Origin: Episyrphus balteatus
Taxonomy: Eukaryota; Arthropoda; Insecta; Diptera; Syrphidae
DNA: 64,000 bases
Assembly (NCBI RefSeq): GCF_945859705.1
Contig: NC_079134.1
Location: 29,111,636-29,175,635 of the forward strand
Direction: 5' to 3'
Shown: positions 1 through 11,435 of the stretch, in pieces
Numbering within the stretch: position 1 is the stretch's first letter
Layout: the number at the start of each line of letters is the position of its first letter
The notes under the pieces: generated by a model
Seen by the model: the letters and a program-made list of their open reading frames with translations, nothing else
Databases searched by the model: none
Told to the model about the DNA's origin: nothing
Position numbers and translations under genes: made by a program

Positions 1-408
1 AATAATGATTTGTAGCATAAGTAGTTATGTATTTCCGGTTAATGCACGGTTGTCCAGAAAAGGAAAAGTCGTGGTGAAAATTGAAAATTTGATATTTTGT
101 TTTTACTGTTTTGTTTTAACTTCTAATACATATACACATAAAAATAAATGTATGTAAATAAGAATAATTTATTCAAAGTTGTTGAGCAAAAATAGCCCAA
201 TAGTCATAATATGGTCGAAATCACATTTTTTGGTGGACAAAATTTTTTTCATGCAAGGTGTTGGGTTTTATGTCCTTATCATAAAAATGTCGGGAACAGC
301 CTCCATCTTGGAAAAGAAGTTGGTACCGTTTTTACTTAATAGCTATATTTTTAAAATTATCTAAACAAATGATATACGAATGAAGTAATTGAGTTATTTT
401 AAAAAAAG
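1..408. other. AT-rich intergenic sequence with a dispersed-repeat end
   Basis: No gene is seen. Bases about 30-110 match, in inverted orientation, the stretch near 52790-52885. Both contain TTCCGGTTAATGCA followed by a TTGTCCAGAAAA block and a TTGAAAATTTGAT block, so this is a piece of a dispersed repeat present at both ends of the window. The remainder is AT-rich with no coding signature. Confidence 0.5.
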
Positions 409-1920
409 AGGTTGTCTGTAAAGTTGGTTTACGGACTATAATTTTACGTGATGAATTGATACGTATAGTAAGAAAAAAAAAAAACAAATACTTTTCTTTT
501 TCATTTCTTATTATATCAATTTTTAATATACCTTTATGAAAAGGTAACATAAAATTATATCATTAAAAAGCTTAATATTTCTTTTAAATAATTAAACAAT
601 ATTTAAATCTATAGCGTAACGGGTACAATGGTTGGCACCCCTAAGCATTTTTTCACTTTGAATTACTCTCGCAAGAGTTAGGAATATGTTTTATATGTCA
701 AATTAAAGTTTAAAGAATTTCTGACTTAAATGTTTTTCGAAAAAAATGTTTAAAAAACAAAGACTATTTTTAAAATATTAAAAAAAGGAAAAGCAACCCA
801 AATGGTACAATCATTGGCACCCAGTCACAATTGTTGGCACCCGAGAAAGAAAGAAATACAATCAAAAAATTTTGTTTTTAAATTTTTAAAAAACATTATT
901 CCAATAGGAAATTTAATTTTCTACAAAAAGTTTTATGTGCAATATATCAAAATTTTGCTTGGTTTACGAGGTATATTGAAAAACCAAAAAAAGGGGGCTT
1001 TTGCACCCCTATCTTCAGTTTCCACCCTCTCATTTAATAACACTCCGCGGTTTCATCTTCTTTTATAACCCATTGAAAGATTCCTGCAATAAAAACCCGT
1101 GAACGTCTTAGTTCCTTTCTAAACTACATAATCAATAGCCTATTATAATACATTTTATATTATATGAAAAGTTTTTATTTCAGCTCAAAATATTCGTCTC
1201 ATTCATGTCTGTATGACATTTCTACAAAAAGAGTTGGAATTTTTTTTAAGTATGGAAATAATTTTCATAAAAAAAAAAACAGAAAAACCAAATATTTTTT
1301 TCTTCCATTACTCCAATGGCCTATTTTTTATATGAAAACCTATATTAAAGTAAGATGAGATTTTTTGGATGTTTAAAAAAATAATAAAACCGCAAAAAAA
1401 AGCTAAAAAAGTGTATGTTTTTTTTCAATAACTAAAACTTTGTATACCATTTGTATATTAAATTTATCTATCGATAGAAACCAAATTCAACTCTCTACAG
1501 CCTACCTTAAGAAAATAATTTTTTTTAACCATCTCCTTTTACCCCGATTTACTCTATTTAGAGAATGATTGAATTTTTAAAAGTCCTTTTAGGTTATAAC
1601 CTTTCAAATAAGTTACTGTAGATTTTTGAAACTCTAATGGTTAATTTTTAAATTTGAATTGCAATTTATGCCACACCGCTAAAAAATTTCAGGCGTAACG
1701 GGAGAAAATGGAGTCACTTTTTCGTGGTGGCTGCCATGATGATCGATGAACGATTTCAAAAACGTATTAAGCAATATAAACATTTTTTTTCCAAAAATTC
1801 TTTGTTGTACAAAAGAATAAAAACCAAAATAAAAATCAAAAAATGAAAAACTTTGATGAACATACTTATGGAAATTCAGAAAAAATCGAAATTTAAAAAT
1901 TAACTGAAGAACTGACAAAT
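409..1920 (+). repeat. Dispersed repeat family R1, copy 1
   Basis: This stretch shares several blocks, in the same order, with 44318-45945 and in part with 9668-10265. The blocks are GTTGTCTGTAAAGTTGGTTT near 412, a CTACAAAAAGAG(T/C)T(G/A)GAATTTTTT block near 1220, and an AAAATGG(A/C)GTCACTTTTT block followed by GGTGGCTGCCATG near 1705. The copies are diverged and interrupted; an inverted-repeat arm lies inside this one at about 905-1118. There is no coding capacity. The family is not named; it could be a non-autonomous transposon or a decayed 5'-truncated element. Confidence 0.55.
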
Positions 1921-2765
1921 GTGTGGATCAAAATCAAAAAAAAAATGACTTAGGTATGAGGTTTTGTTCTTATTATTCTAATGCATACGTGGGCCAAGTT
2001 TGAATCCCAAATTCTATTTTATGGCCAAGATATCAGACTTTAAAATATGTAAAAAATAGCAAAATCCATACATTTTTTGATTTTCTAATTTTGTTTTTCT
2101 CGATTTACTCGAAATCTCTGAAAGTGGATAAAATGGGTTTTGATTCTAATCCACACAAATATTGTTATGAAAACAATATTGGTTGGTTTTAGAAAAAAAA
2201 ACTTGTTAAATCAAATTTGTCTGCAGATTTATCATTGTGATATCTATGACCAAATTAAAGTATGTATGTATATAATACAAGAAAAAGTGTGTTTCAGCGA
2301 TGTCAAATTTTTTTAGGTATAATGTTTACAATGTTTTGTTTATTTTGACAAAACTTTAGAGTAGTTTTTAATATTTTTGATTTGCTCAATACCTAGAAGA
2401 AAACATATTGTAAGAATGTAATTTATTGACGTGACCAAAACAATGATTGAATGGAACGATTAAATGACAATTTAATTATGTGAGATATCAGATACGCAAG
2501 ATTTTCACGTGACGTGCTATCAAAACAATCGGTTTGGATTATAGGATGTTGATTATGTCGAAAAAAAAGTGGTAAGGAACTAAGACGTTCACGGGTTTTT
2601 ATTGCAGGAATGGTTAAATGGGTTATATGAGAAGATAAAACCGATGAGAGGGTGGAAATTGAAGATAGGCGTGCAAAAGCCCCTTTTTGGTTTTTTCAAT
2701 ATATCTCGTTAACAAAGCAAAATTTTGATATATTGCATTCAAAACTTTTTCTAGAGAATTAAAAA
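905..2765. repeat. Inverted repeat (arms about 905-1118 and 2573-2765)
   Basis: The two arms of about 200 bp are diverged reverse complements. The left contains AGTTTCCACCCTCTCAT and ATAAAAACCCGTGAACGTC; the right contains GACGTTCACGGGTTTTTAT and ATGAGAGGGTGGAAATT. The spacer of about 1.45 kb holds part of repeat R1 and otherwise featureless AT-rich DNA. The arrangement fits a foldback element or two opposed copies of one repeat. No clean target duplication was found at the outer ends. Confidence 0.6.
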
Positions 2766-2984
2766 AAGTCGAAGGTAAGGTATCAATTCTTGGTTCTTAA
2801 GTTATCGTACTTTCCCCTCAAATGTTTCTGTTTTACTTGAGTAAAATTAAAAATGTGAAAAAAGATAGATTCAAATGGCAATACTTCGGTTAATTTTCAA
2901 TGAAAAAATTTAGTGAGCCCAGCATTTTTAAGGAAATCTAATTTTCTTTTTTTTTCTTTAGAGCAATGTTTATGCCTATCTATA

Positions 2985-3118
2985 GTGATGGGAACTATTT
3001 ACTTGCGATATAGGTACTATAGGGCAAGTTTAGGATTCGTAAAAAAAATCGAACTCGAGATAACAATTTTACATGACATTACGATGATGGAGAATGCCAA
3101 AAAAGTGGGTCCGGCAAT

Positions 3119-3167
<49 letters not shown>

Positions 3168-3990
3168 CTCTATCTGGAGCTGCAGCCTAAACGAGTGAAG
3201 TGATTTTCTTCAAACTTGGTAGTTAGCAGTTTTTGGTGATTCCCTAGAGGGGAAATTGAAATTTTTTTTTTATGACCAAAACTAACGGTACCTGCCATAT
3301 AACGGAAATAGAAAAGTTAATTTTTTTCAAAAACGGCTCTAACGATTTTGATTAAAATTTTTGTGTGTAATACTACACATAAGGGCCAACTTTTGAAATA
3401 AAAAAAATATTTTTTGTACCGTTATTAACGGTACCTGTCATAGAACGGTTTTTTTCGTTTCTGAATATCTCGTACAAAATTAACCCGATTTAAATGAAAA
3501 TTTTTATACAAAAGTGTGTTAGTAAAGATAATATTAAAATTTTAGAAAATTTTCAAAAAACGCATTTTTGGTTTTTTAAAAAATATTTCAAAATTTTTTT
3601 TTGAAAAATCAATTTTTTGAAAACGGATCAATGAAAAATTTTGAAATTTAGTTTTTATGTGTAAATTAATTATTTCTTCAAAATGGCATACCAACTTTTT
3701 TTTTGAAAAATGTTAAAAAAATTTTATATATAAAAAATTATTTTTTTAAAAAACGGCTCCTACAATTTTCAAAATTTTTTTTCTAAAAATACCTTTTTAT
3801 ACGAGAAATAAAATGGCATATTTGTTTTTTTTTTTAAGATATTTTAAAACGGAGTTTTATTAATTATAAAAACAGATTTAATTTTTTTATACTACTTATG
3901 AAATTTCTTCAAAATATCGAATTTTAAATTTCTTGAATAAAAAGCTTTAACATTATAGTTACTTTAAGCATAAGAGCAAGTACGTGCGAC
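2985..3990 (+). repeat. Dispersed repeat family R2 with a CTGT microsatellite, copy 1
   Basis: The sequence from TACTTGCGATATA through GGCAAGTTTAGGATTCGT, a (CTGT)n tract and a long AT-rich tail with AAAACGG(A/C)TC blocks recurs in the same order at 50845-51765. The copies differ at many positions, including tetranucleotide copy number. A 96-codon open frame over the start is produced by the microsatellite and is not a gene. Confidence 0.7.
3119..3170 (+). repeat. (CTGT)n microsatellite
   Basis: About a dozen tandem CTGT/GTCT units with one or two interruptions (CCGT) near the end. The tract sits at the same relative place in both R2 copies, so it travelled with the repeat. Confidence 0.9.
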
Positions 3991-5290
3991 CCCAGTCGTG
4001 CAATTTATTTTTTATTCAGTCATAATTTTATTTCTCTACTATTTGGTTTTTCTCTTGATTTCAAAATGTAATTGTAAATGATTTTATCTGCATTTGAAGG
4101 AAGGACTCAAGGAAGATGAATGATGATACACATATTGTGTGATCTTCCAAATGATATTTTGAAAGTGCCCATATTTTCAAAACAAAGGCGGTAAAGAAGA
4201 AAAAGAAAGGCGGCACGGTGCATGAAAAGAATAGAAGTTATCTCTCGGTCAGTGCGGTGTCATAAAAAAGTGGCAAAAGAAAAAAAAAATAACTCTTTGA
4301 CCTGGAAAGCGGAACATGTTCATTGTTCAGCCAGTGTATAGTTTATGATCCTAATTAGTGGGAAAACCCATCTTTTCAATCACTTGACGAGACATGGCGC
4401 TGGAAGACGCAAAACATTCGCGCACGCACAAACATCAGGTATATGTGGCAACAAGTGGATTTTGTAAGGGGTTGTTAATGGGTTAGACAAAAATATGATG
4501 CAACTGTGTGGTTGGTTTGGATTATTGTATATACTTTTGATATTTGCAATTTTGCATGTGGACGAGCAAAAATAGAAAGTGTAAGAAAAGGCAACAAATC
4601 CTTGCCAGTGGTCATTTCTCGACTATTTGTTTTCCTTTTTTTTACGATTTTTATATTATGTACTTCAATGTATGATGGATGCTTCTTTAAGATGAAATCG
4701 GATGAAAAGTGAAAAACTTGATAAAATATTATTTTTAAATAGCAATTTTGATATCTAAAAGCTTTTTTTTATTCGATACATTAATTCATATTCATATTCA
4801 TTTTAATTAATATGTTTTTTTGTTTTGTTAGTTTTTATAGTTCCAAAGTTTATACAAATTTCTTGTTCTTTTTTACTATTTAATATTTTTGTTATTTTTC
4901 CTTAAACATATATATGCAGTTCTTATGAAAATTTTGTGTTTTTTTTGGTTTTACGAGACATAATAATATTTTGTTACTTTTTGTGCGCAAATGTTTTGCC
5001 TCAGTGTGGGTTTTGCACTGTTTTCGTTTTAATTTAAATCATATCATATTTTAGCAAAAATTGGGCTATCTTTTCGCAACATAGTAAAAATTTATCAACA
5101 ACCATCTTCCTTTCTGATTCAGTACTTGTGATTTATTATTTAATGTAACCTTAGTTGAGAAATATTATTTAAGTTCTAGTTAAAAAACTGCAAACATTGA
5201 AATAAAGTATGTCCTTTACAAGGTCAATATATTACTAAAAACTGGAAAATATAAATCGGATGAAAAAATTGTGAGTAAAAAATAACTGAA
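3991..5290. other. Intergenic sequence, no gene recognised
   Basis: AT-rich unique-looking DNA. The longest open frame (68 codons at 4506-4712) has no recognisable domain. No RNA gene or clear transposon end was found. Confidence 0.4.
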
Positions 5291-5445
5291 TATTTGATAG
5301 TTTTTATTCGATAGTTTATTCGATAGTTTATTCGATAGTTTTTATTCGATAGTTTTTATTCGAATGAATGAATGAATGAACTATTCGATAGTTCAAATCA
5401 TTCAGTTACTAACTATCGATAGTTCAAATCATTCGATAGTTCCCA
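5290..5445. repeat. Short TTCGATAGTTT tandem and inverted array
   Basis: Five direct copies of a 14-18 bp unit containing TTCGATAGTTT are followed by GAATGAATGAATGAA and then inverted and direct copies (AACTATCGATAGTT, ATTCGATAGTT). The array can fold on itself. Confidence 0.7.
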
Positions 5446-5597
5446 TCACTACCTATCTCAACCCAAAAAAATATACCTACAACTAAAAATCAAAAAACCT
5501 CAAAAAATCGAATTTTTCGATATGTTTTTTATGATTGTTTCGACTGTCATTTATGGTCTGGGTATACCTACAAGGCTTAAGCTATATACATATATAT

Positions 5598-5786
5598 ACA
5601 GTAGCGAGCAAAAAAAATGCAAACAATAAAAACATTTAAATTTTTTTGCTCATCTAAAAACGCATATTTAGGTAGACTTTTGACCGAATAATGGTTTGAG
5701 GGTAAATTGTTCCACAAATTGACTCTGTTTAATGAAAATAAAAAAGTTAAAGCTCTTTCGTTTGCATTTTTTTTGCTCACTACTGT
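5598..5786. mobile_element. Small MITE with 28-bp terminal inverted repeats, Tc1/mariner-like
   Basis: The left end ACAGTAGCGAGCAAAAAAAA, followed by TGCAAAC, is repeated inverted at the right end (CGTTTGCATTTTTTTTGC then TCACTACTGT) with one or two mismatches. The size is 189 bp and it is non-coding. The left side has TA immediately outside the CAG end, while the right side is TT, so the target duplication is imperfect. End sequence and size suggest a Tc1/mariner-type MITE; this is inference from form only. Confidence 0.65.
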
Positions 5787-6307
5787 TTATATACAGGGTG
5801 TCCCAAAAGTAATGGATCAAACGAAGTATGCTGATTGGGGATCTTAAGGGCTCTCAGAATTTGGTAACTTATTCATCCCAAATCCTTACGGTTTTCGATT
5901 TAATGCAATTCTTGTGAAATTTCGAAAAATCCCTACTTTGCAACAGTATTTTGCTTCCTGCGCCCACTATTGATTTTTGTTTTTTTTTAATTCTTTTACA
6001 AAAACATTGCCAAATAATTAGGAACAATTAATTAATCAAAATATTTTTTATTCCATACGCCATTTCGATGCAAATTAACTAACAGTTTCAAGTTTTATAA
6101 AAAATCAGTTTCTTACTTTTTTTTTAGAGCAACACCGTTAAAAAAATTTGTACGGTATAAGAATGGTTTATTATTTTAAAAAGTTGCCCTGTTATTGTAG
6201 TTTTCAAAAAAGTATAAAAGTTACCAAAGTTGCAGTTAGATCTCAAAATATTACAATTTGAATTCAACAAAACAGGGTTTTTCAGAGCAAAAAAACAAAC
6301 AAAAATA

Positions 6308-6312
6308 GAGGC
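6308..6312. repeat. Target-site duplication GAGGC of the BEL/Pao element (left)
   Basis: GAGGC directly precedes the left LTR and recurs at 26001-26005 directly after the right LTR. Five bases is the usual duplication of BEL/Pao elements. Confidence 0.9.
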
Positions 6313-6583
6313 TGTTTGCGGCGTAAACCTTTATAATTATTTGGTACAATTTACTTTAAATAAATCTTTAAATTTTAAATAAATACACGACACACTTTTT
6401 TTTAATTTGGAAAGAAGAATTTTATTTTTCTTGCAGCTTGATTGATGGATAAGAATGACAGAGTAAGTGACAGCACTGATGATGAGCAAAAATGACATAC
6501 TCGTTAATTGAATTGTCATATTTCAACGAGTTGATTATGCGTTCTTTACATGAGCTGCTTTTCAGTGTTGGGTGCGTTCAACA
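6313..6583 (-). repeat. BEL/Pao 3' LTR
   Basis: Plus strand starts TGTTTGCGGCG and ends GCGTTCAACA, giving TG...CA ends on either strand. It is 271 bp and matches 25730-26000 except for two substitutions. Just inside it (6584-6600) the minus strand reads a purine-rich GGGGAGAA, a plausible polypurine tract. Confidence 0.95.
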
Positions 6584-7349
6584 TTCTCCCCGGGCAAAAG
6601 ATGTGGTTTTCAATCTTGATTTTCTTGGTTTTGTGTTGGAAATAATGTTTCAAATTTATGTTTCATCTCGGTTTAGACATGAAAAGAAACAAAAAAGCAT
6701 AAATACATGGCAAATAAAAGGTTTTATGAAAATTATTTTCAACATAAACTACATTGATAGCAATGAAATCTGGTTTGTGTCTTTGCTAAATGTGAATGAT
6801 ACCAAAAATACCATGAAGTTGCTCATACAGCTCCCTTATATGAAACTCGTTAGTTCATTGATCAAAGCAACGAGTTAGACGAAGGCAAACAACAACAACT
6901 TGGCTTGTTTGTCAATGGAAAATTCCTTTAATTACGGCATCGGTTGTACTTCGTGTGTAATTTTTTTTTGTGTGTTGAATTTAAGTGTAATTTAATGTAG
7001 TGAAAAAGTTAATAAAATTGACAAAAAAAGTTGTTGCAGATGTAGCAGATGATCCAGGTAAGTGAATTTTGATGAAATTTGTTTAAGTAGATGTATAAAT
7101 TCGATTATTTACCAAAATTAAATTTCAATGCTTTATGTGTTAGAGATGTGCAGCTTATTAGTGATGTGCAGTTTGATCACCAATTGTTATACTGCTACTG
7201 GTAAAGTGTGATTGAGTTGAGCAACTGCTATTTTTGTAGCATTTGATTTTAAATGTTGAATTTTGAATTAATTTGTTGATTTAATCAATGAAATTACTTC
7301 AAATGAATGAAATTAATTATATTTGATATTAAAATGTTGATTTATTCTT
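6584..7349 (-). other. BEL/Pao 3' untranslated region, distal part
   Basis: Internal BEL/Pao sequence between the 3' LTR and the nested gypsy insertion; it continues at 19680-20263 on the other side. A 128-codon open frame crosses the LTR boundary on the opposite strand and is not a gene. No envelope-like frame is seen. Confidence 0.75.
7346..7349. repeat. Target-site duplication TCTT of the gypsy-type element (left)
   Basis: TCTT precedes the left LTR and follows the right LTR at 19676-19679. Four to six bases is normal for Ty3/gypsy elements. The duplication shows that the element jumped into the BEL element and was not joined there by recombination. Confidence 0.85.
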
Positions 7350-7608
7350 TGTGATGTGCTTTTTTGTCAAAGGCTGAGGTTTCGCTCGCCGGATTCCAAA
7401 GTACAAATTAAAGTAAGCACTTAACTTTAATCAAAAGGTTTTACTTTTATTATACTCTTAAAACTTAAAATATTAATTAACAACAAACAATTCTCTCAAT
7501 ATTTATGGTCTGGTTCCGGTTCTTGTTGATTTCTTCAGGTCGGTCAGCGGCTTCCTTCAACTTCTTTAGCAGGGAAGGGTTTTGGTTGTTAGGTAGATCT
7601 TGGATTGC

Positions 7609-8888
7609 TCCCGGTAAAATCACGGCGTTGCCACCGGTAAAAATCACGGCGTTGCCACCGGTAAAAATCACGGAGTTGACCCCGGTAAAAATCTCGGCGT
7701 TACCACCGGTAAAAATCACGGCGTTGCCACCGGTAAAAATCACGGAGTTGCCCCCGGTAAAAAATCACGGCGTTGCCACCGGTAAAAATCACGGAGTTGC
7801 CCCCGGTAAAAATCACGGCGTTGCCACCGGTAAAAATCACGGCGTTGCCACCGGTAAAAATCACGGCGTTGCCACCGGTAAAAATCGCGGAGTTGCCCCC
7901 GGTAAAAATCACGGCGTTGCCACCGGTAAAAATCACGGAGTTGCCCCCGGTAAAAATCACGGCGTTACCACCGGTAAAAATCACGGCGTTACCACCGGTA
8001 AAAATCACGGAGTTGCCCCCGGTAAAAATCACGGCGTTGCCACCGGTTAAAATCACGGCGTTGCCACCGGTAAAAATCACGGAGTTGCCCCCGGTAAAAA
8101 TCACGGCGTTACCACCGGTAAAAATCACGGAGTTGCCCCCGGTAAAAATCACGGCGTTGCCACCGGTAAAAATCACGGAGTTGCCCCCGGTAAAAATCAC
8201 GGCGTTGCCACCGGTAAAAATCACGGCGTTGCCACCGGTAAAAATCACGGAGTTGCCCCCGGTAAAAATCTCGGCGTTACCACCGGTAAAAATCACGGCG
8301 TTGCCACCGGTAAAAATCACGGAGTTGCCCCCGGTAAAAAATCACGGCGTTGCCACCGGTAAAAATCACGGAGTTGCCCCCGGTAAAAATCACGGCGTTA
8401 CCACCGGTAAAAATCACGGAGTTGCCCCCGGTAAAAATCACGGCGTTGCCACCGGTAAAAATCACGGAGTTGCCCCCGGTAAAAATCACGGCGTTGCCAC
8501 CGGTAAAAATCACGGCGTTGCCACCGGTAAAAATCACGGAGTTGCCCCCGGTAAAAATCACGGCGTTACCACCGGTAAAAATCACGGCGTTACCACCGGT
8601 AAAAATCACGGCGTTGCCACCGGTAAGAATCACGGAGTTGCCCCCGGTAAAAATCACGGCGTAAACACCGGTAAAAATCACGGAGTTACCCCCGGTAAAA
8701 ATCACGGCGTTACCACCGGTAAAAATCACGGAGTTGCCCCCGGTAAAAATCACGGCGTTGCCACCGGTAAAAATCACGGCGTTGCCCCCGGTAAAAATCA
8801 CGGCGTTGCCCCCGGTAAAAATCACGGCGTAAACACCGGTAAAAATCACGGAGTTACCCCCGGTAAAAATCACGGAGTTGCCTCCGGT
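7609..8888. repeat. 24-bp minisatellite in the 3' LTR, about 53 units
   Basis: The unit reads AAAAATCACGG(C/A)GTTGCC(A/C) then CCGGT. Two main variants, GCGTTGCCACC and GAGTTGCCCCC, are interspersed with minor ones (GTTACC, CTCGGC, GTAAAC). Units are GC-rich against the AT-rich surroundings and each holds CpG sites and a CCGG. Because 24 is a multiple of three and stops occur in only one frame per strand, long spurious open frames run through it on both strands. Single-base length changes near 7761, 8048 and 8338 break those frames. Confidence 0.97.
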
Positions 8889-9426
8889 AATCTGGTACAC
8901 TGGTCGGTTATATTATTTAGACCCCTTACCGCTGGTGGGGGGAAGTCTAATAATTTAATTTTTTTATTTTACTAAGCTCCGTTTTAACTCCTGGAGTAAC
9001 TTCTTCTTAAGATGATCACGATTGAATGATCATTTTGTCGTTTGTATGGCGGCTTTTTATATTACTGTTGAACTTAACTCAGTGTGAATTATTAAGCACA
9101 AAGAGTTATTTTCAATAGTTTTCTGTCGAACGAAAACATTTGCCAAATTTTCGAATTTTGTTTACATACTTGGACTATAGTGTGTAATGAATATTTCCAT
9201 CATTACTCCCCACACTTCAGCGAAACATATTCCATCGTTATCCACCACACCTCTCATCATTCATGTTTTTATTTTCATGAAACATATTCACCACTGAGCT
9301 CTGTTGTTCGTTTGCAAATCGATGTCATCAGCGTAGATCTTACTGATTGATAAGGAAATTTTCTCAATTCTCCTTTGTTCAAAATTCTTCTTAATCGGTG
9401 TGGTGAATAGCGATGCAGCGTTGTTG

Positions 9427-9434
9427 GTTGCTGT
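9427..9434. repeat. 8-bp target duplication GTTGCTGT of the hAT-like element
   Basis: GTTGCTGT precedes the element and recurs at 10605-10612. The undisturbed site is visible in the other LTR near 19341-19348, where it occurs once. Confidence 0.95.
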
Positions 9435-10604
9435 CAGCGTTACCGTTGAAAATTTTTGAAAGGTCGCTAAAAAAGTCGCTTTCAGAAAAAAAAGGTCGCT
9501 AATCTAAAAAATTGAAAAAAAGTCGCTTTTTTGTCGAAAAAGTCGCTATATGAGAAAAAAAAGGTCGCTAAACCGTTTTCATATGTTTTTAAATAGAAAA
9601 TAAACACAATTTGTCTTTAAAAACAAAGTTTTTATTAACAATAAAAAAAAAACAAAATTAGAAACTAAAAAGTGGCTGTCTATAAAGTTGGTTTACGGAC
9701 GATGATTTTGCGTGATAACGTCATAAGAAAACAGGTCGTGTGCTTTTGTTAAAAAAATGATCTAAAAATCATTTATTTGCCAACTTTCTTGTAAAAAAAA
9801 TTATAAGATATAATATAAATCTTATAGTAAAGTACCTACTTAAACTAAAAATTAAAACCTAACATATATGTGTATAATTTGTATGATTTGTGGAAAAACG
9901 GAATAACTTTTTGAATCCTATCATAATTTACAAGAAAAAGTTAAATCAAATACCTTTTTTTTCTTTTCTAATATCAATTTTTGTAGGTATATGAAAAACT
10001 TACAAAAAAATTACGCCATTAAAAAGTTTAATATTTTTTCTAAAGAAAAGGTAAAAAATCCATTTTTATTATATAAATTTTATACCATCTGAAAGCCTAT
10101 TGTTTCCGCTGTAAATATTCATATCAACCATGTCTGCACGACATCTACGAAAAGAGCTAGAATTTTTTGAACCCAATCAGTTTTCATAAAAAAAAAGCAA
10201 AAATATCAACCTTTTTTATCTTCTCAAGCCCTTAAATAAATTTTTTAAAATTAAAATAAAAAAACTAGACCGACTACTGCACTCTTGTACCATTATTTTA
10301 TTTGTTTGAAATTTTTTTCTATTTGCTAAGTGCTTGTTCAGCATTCAACTCGGTCTGCTCAGAGAGCGATAAGTTATTCTGAGTCCATCGATCGCGCTCT
10401 GAACAAGCTCAGAATACGTTCAGAACGAAAAAAGAAATTGAAGCTCTAAATGTTGAGAGGTAAAAAAGAAATACAATTTTTTAGAAAAAAAGTCGCTATA
10501 AAGAAATTGGTGAAAAGGTCGCTTGGAATAAAAAGTCGTCGCTTGGTCGCTAAGGCTTCAAAAAGGTCGCTAATAGCGACTAAAGTCGCTTAGCGGTAAC
10601 GCTG
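9435..10604. mobile_element. Non-autonomous hAT-like element inside the gypsy LTR
   Basis: The ends are CAGCGTTACCG and CGGTAACGCTG, with an 8-bp duplication of GTTGCTGT. The partner LTR at 17543-19675 shows the empty site, so the boundaries are exact. Both ends carry clusters of (A/G)GTCGCT, about six on each side, resembling the subterminal transposase-binding repeats of hAT elements. There is no transposase frame. The interior (about 9668-10265) is a fragment of dispersed repeat R1, so this element has itself captured or been hit by another repeat. Confidence 0.93.
9668..10265 (+). repeat. Dispersed repeat R1 fragment within the hAT-like element
   Basis: It shares GTTGGTTTACGGACGATGAT and a CATCTACGAAAAGAGCTAG block followed by AATTTTTTGAAC with 44330-44800, and a more diverged version with 412-1290. 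It is the deepest layer of the nest. Confidence 0.7.
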
Positions 10605-10734
10605 GTTGCTGTAGATCATGATTAGATGGGTTTTTCTCTTCATGCGGGGTACATCGTGGGATCGGTATCATTATTTCAAATATTATTTTCAAGGTCAGGT
10701 ATGTTCTCGTTTTCTTTTTTTTTTTATTATTTCG

Positions 10735-10862
10735 GTTTTTCAAGGTTAGCTTAAATGTAGGTATGTATATTACTTCAGTTATTTATTTTTCAAGGTTAGC
10801 TTAAATGTAGGTATGTATATTACTTTAGTTATTTATTTTTCAAGGTTAGCTTAAATGTAGGC
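10735..10862. repeat. 50-bp tandem repeat in the 3' LTR, about 2.5 copies
   Basis: CAAGGTTAGCTTAAATGTAG starts at 10741, 10791 and 10841, a 50-bp period. The same array is in the 5' LTR near 19473-19600. It lies close to the start of the LTR in element orientation, i.e. U3, where duplicated enhancers often occur; that role is inference. Confidence 0.9.
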
Positions 10863-10937
10863 AGGCGCGTGTAAAGCTCGATTTAACAAGGGGGGGGGGA
10901 ATGGTAAGTATGCGGTGTATTGTAATGTTTCATTACA

Positions 10938-11435
10938 ACTCACCCCCTCTTTGGAGACGAGAACCTTCTCGTCTAAAAAAAAAATTAGGATACGGCTTAG
11001 GTTTTTTGTTTTTTTTTTTTTGTTTTTTTTTTTTTTTATTGGCATTAGATCTACTCGGATCTCCTTTTTATTTTTTTTTTTTGTATATACATTTTCCTTG
11101 TATATTTCTTTTCTTTTCTCTTATCTTTTCAATCAACCTTTTTTTTATATATTATTACCTTTTTTTTTTTTTTTTTTTACTTCATTCATTTGTTTGTTTC
11201 TTCAGATTTTTCCTTTCTTAAAAAAAAACAAAACCTTTTCATTTTTTTTTTTTAATATATCCAAAGGAAAAAAATCAACTTTATTCGTAAAAAATAATAA
11301 CAAAAAAAATAATTCAAATAAACATAATGATTAATTCAAAAAAAACTTAAAATAAGATAATAACAAAAAAATTAATTCAAAAAAAAATAACATTTCAAAC
11401 ACAGCAAAAAAACTTTCTTCTAGTCCGGTACTCCT
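10938..11435 (-). other. Gypsy-type 3' untranslated region and polypurine tract
   Basis: Directly inside the 3' LTR the minus strand reads AAAGAGGGGGTGAGT, a good polypurine tract for plus-strand DNA priming. The rest, up to the polyprotein stop, is poly-pyrimidine and poly-A low-complexity sequence; open frames over it are made of Phe and Lys runs and are not genes. Confidence 0.75.

Larger units (their letters stand above)
7350..10937 (-). repeat. Gypsy-type 3' LTR, enlarged by a hAT insertion
   Basis: Starts TGTGATGTGCTTTTTTG and ends CATTACA on the plus strand. At 3,588 bp it is longer than its 2,133-bp partner because of the hAT-like insertion (1,170 bp plus 8-bp duplication), about 11 extra minisatellite units and a short indel near 8970-8990. 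The remaining flanks match the 5' LTR closely. Confidence 0.95.

Noticed and set aside
2913..3203. 96-codon frame ending in a Cys-Leu-Ser-Val repeat
   Set aside because: The repeat is translation of the (CTGT)n microsatellite in repeat R2.
6492..6878. 128-codon frame crossing the BEL LTR boundary
   Set aside because: It starts in the LTR and runs antisense into untranslated element sequence; no domain was recognised.
7609..8888. CRISPR-like array
   Set aside because: Repeats are directly adjacent with no spacers, in a eukaryotic retrotransposon LTR.
7477..8975. Open frames of 180-400 codons through the LTR minisatellite on both strands, also at 17670-18886
   Set aside because: They arise because the 24-bp unit keeps frame and lacks stops in two frames per strand. 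Single-base indels break them at different places, start codons are arbitrary, and composition is one octapeptide repeated.
10901..11334. Phe-rich frames of 106-139 codons next to the gypsy polypurine tract
   Set aside because: They are poly-T translation in the element's 3' untranslated region.
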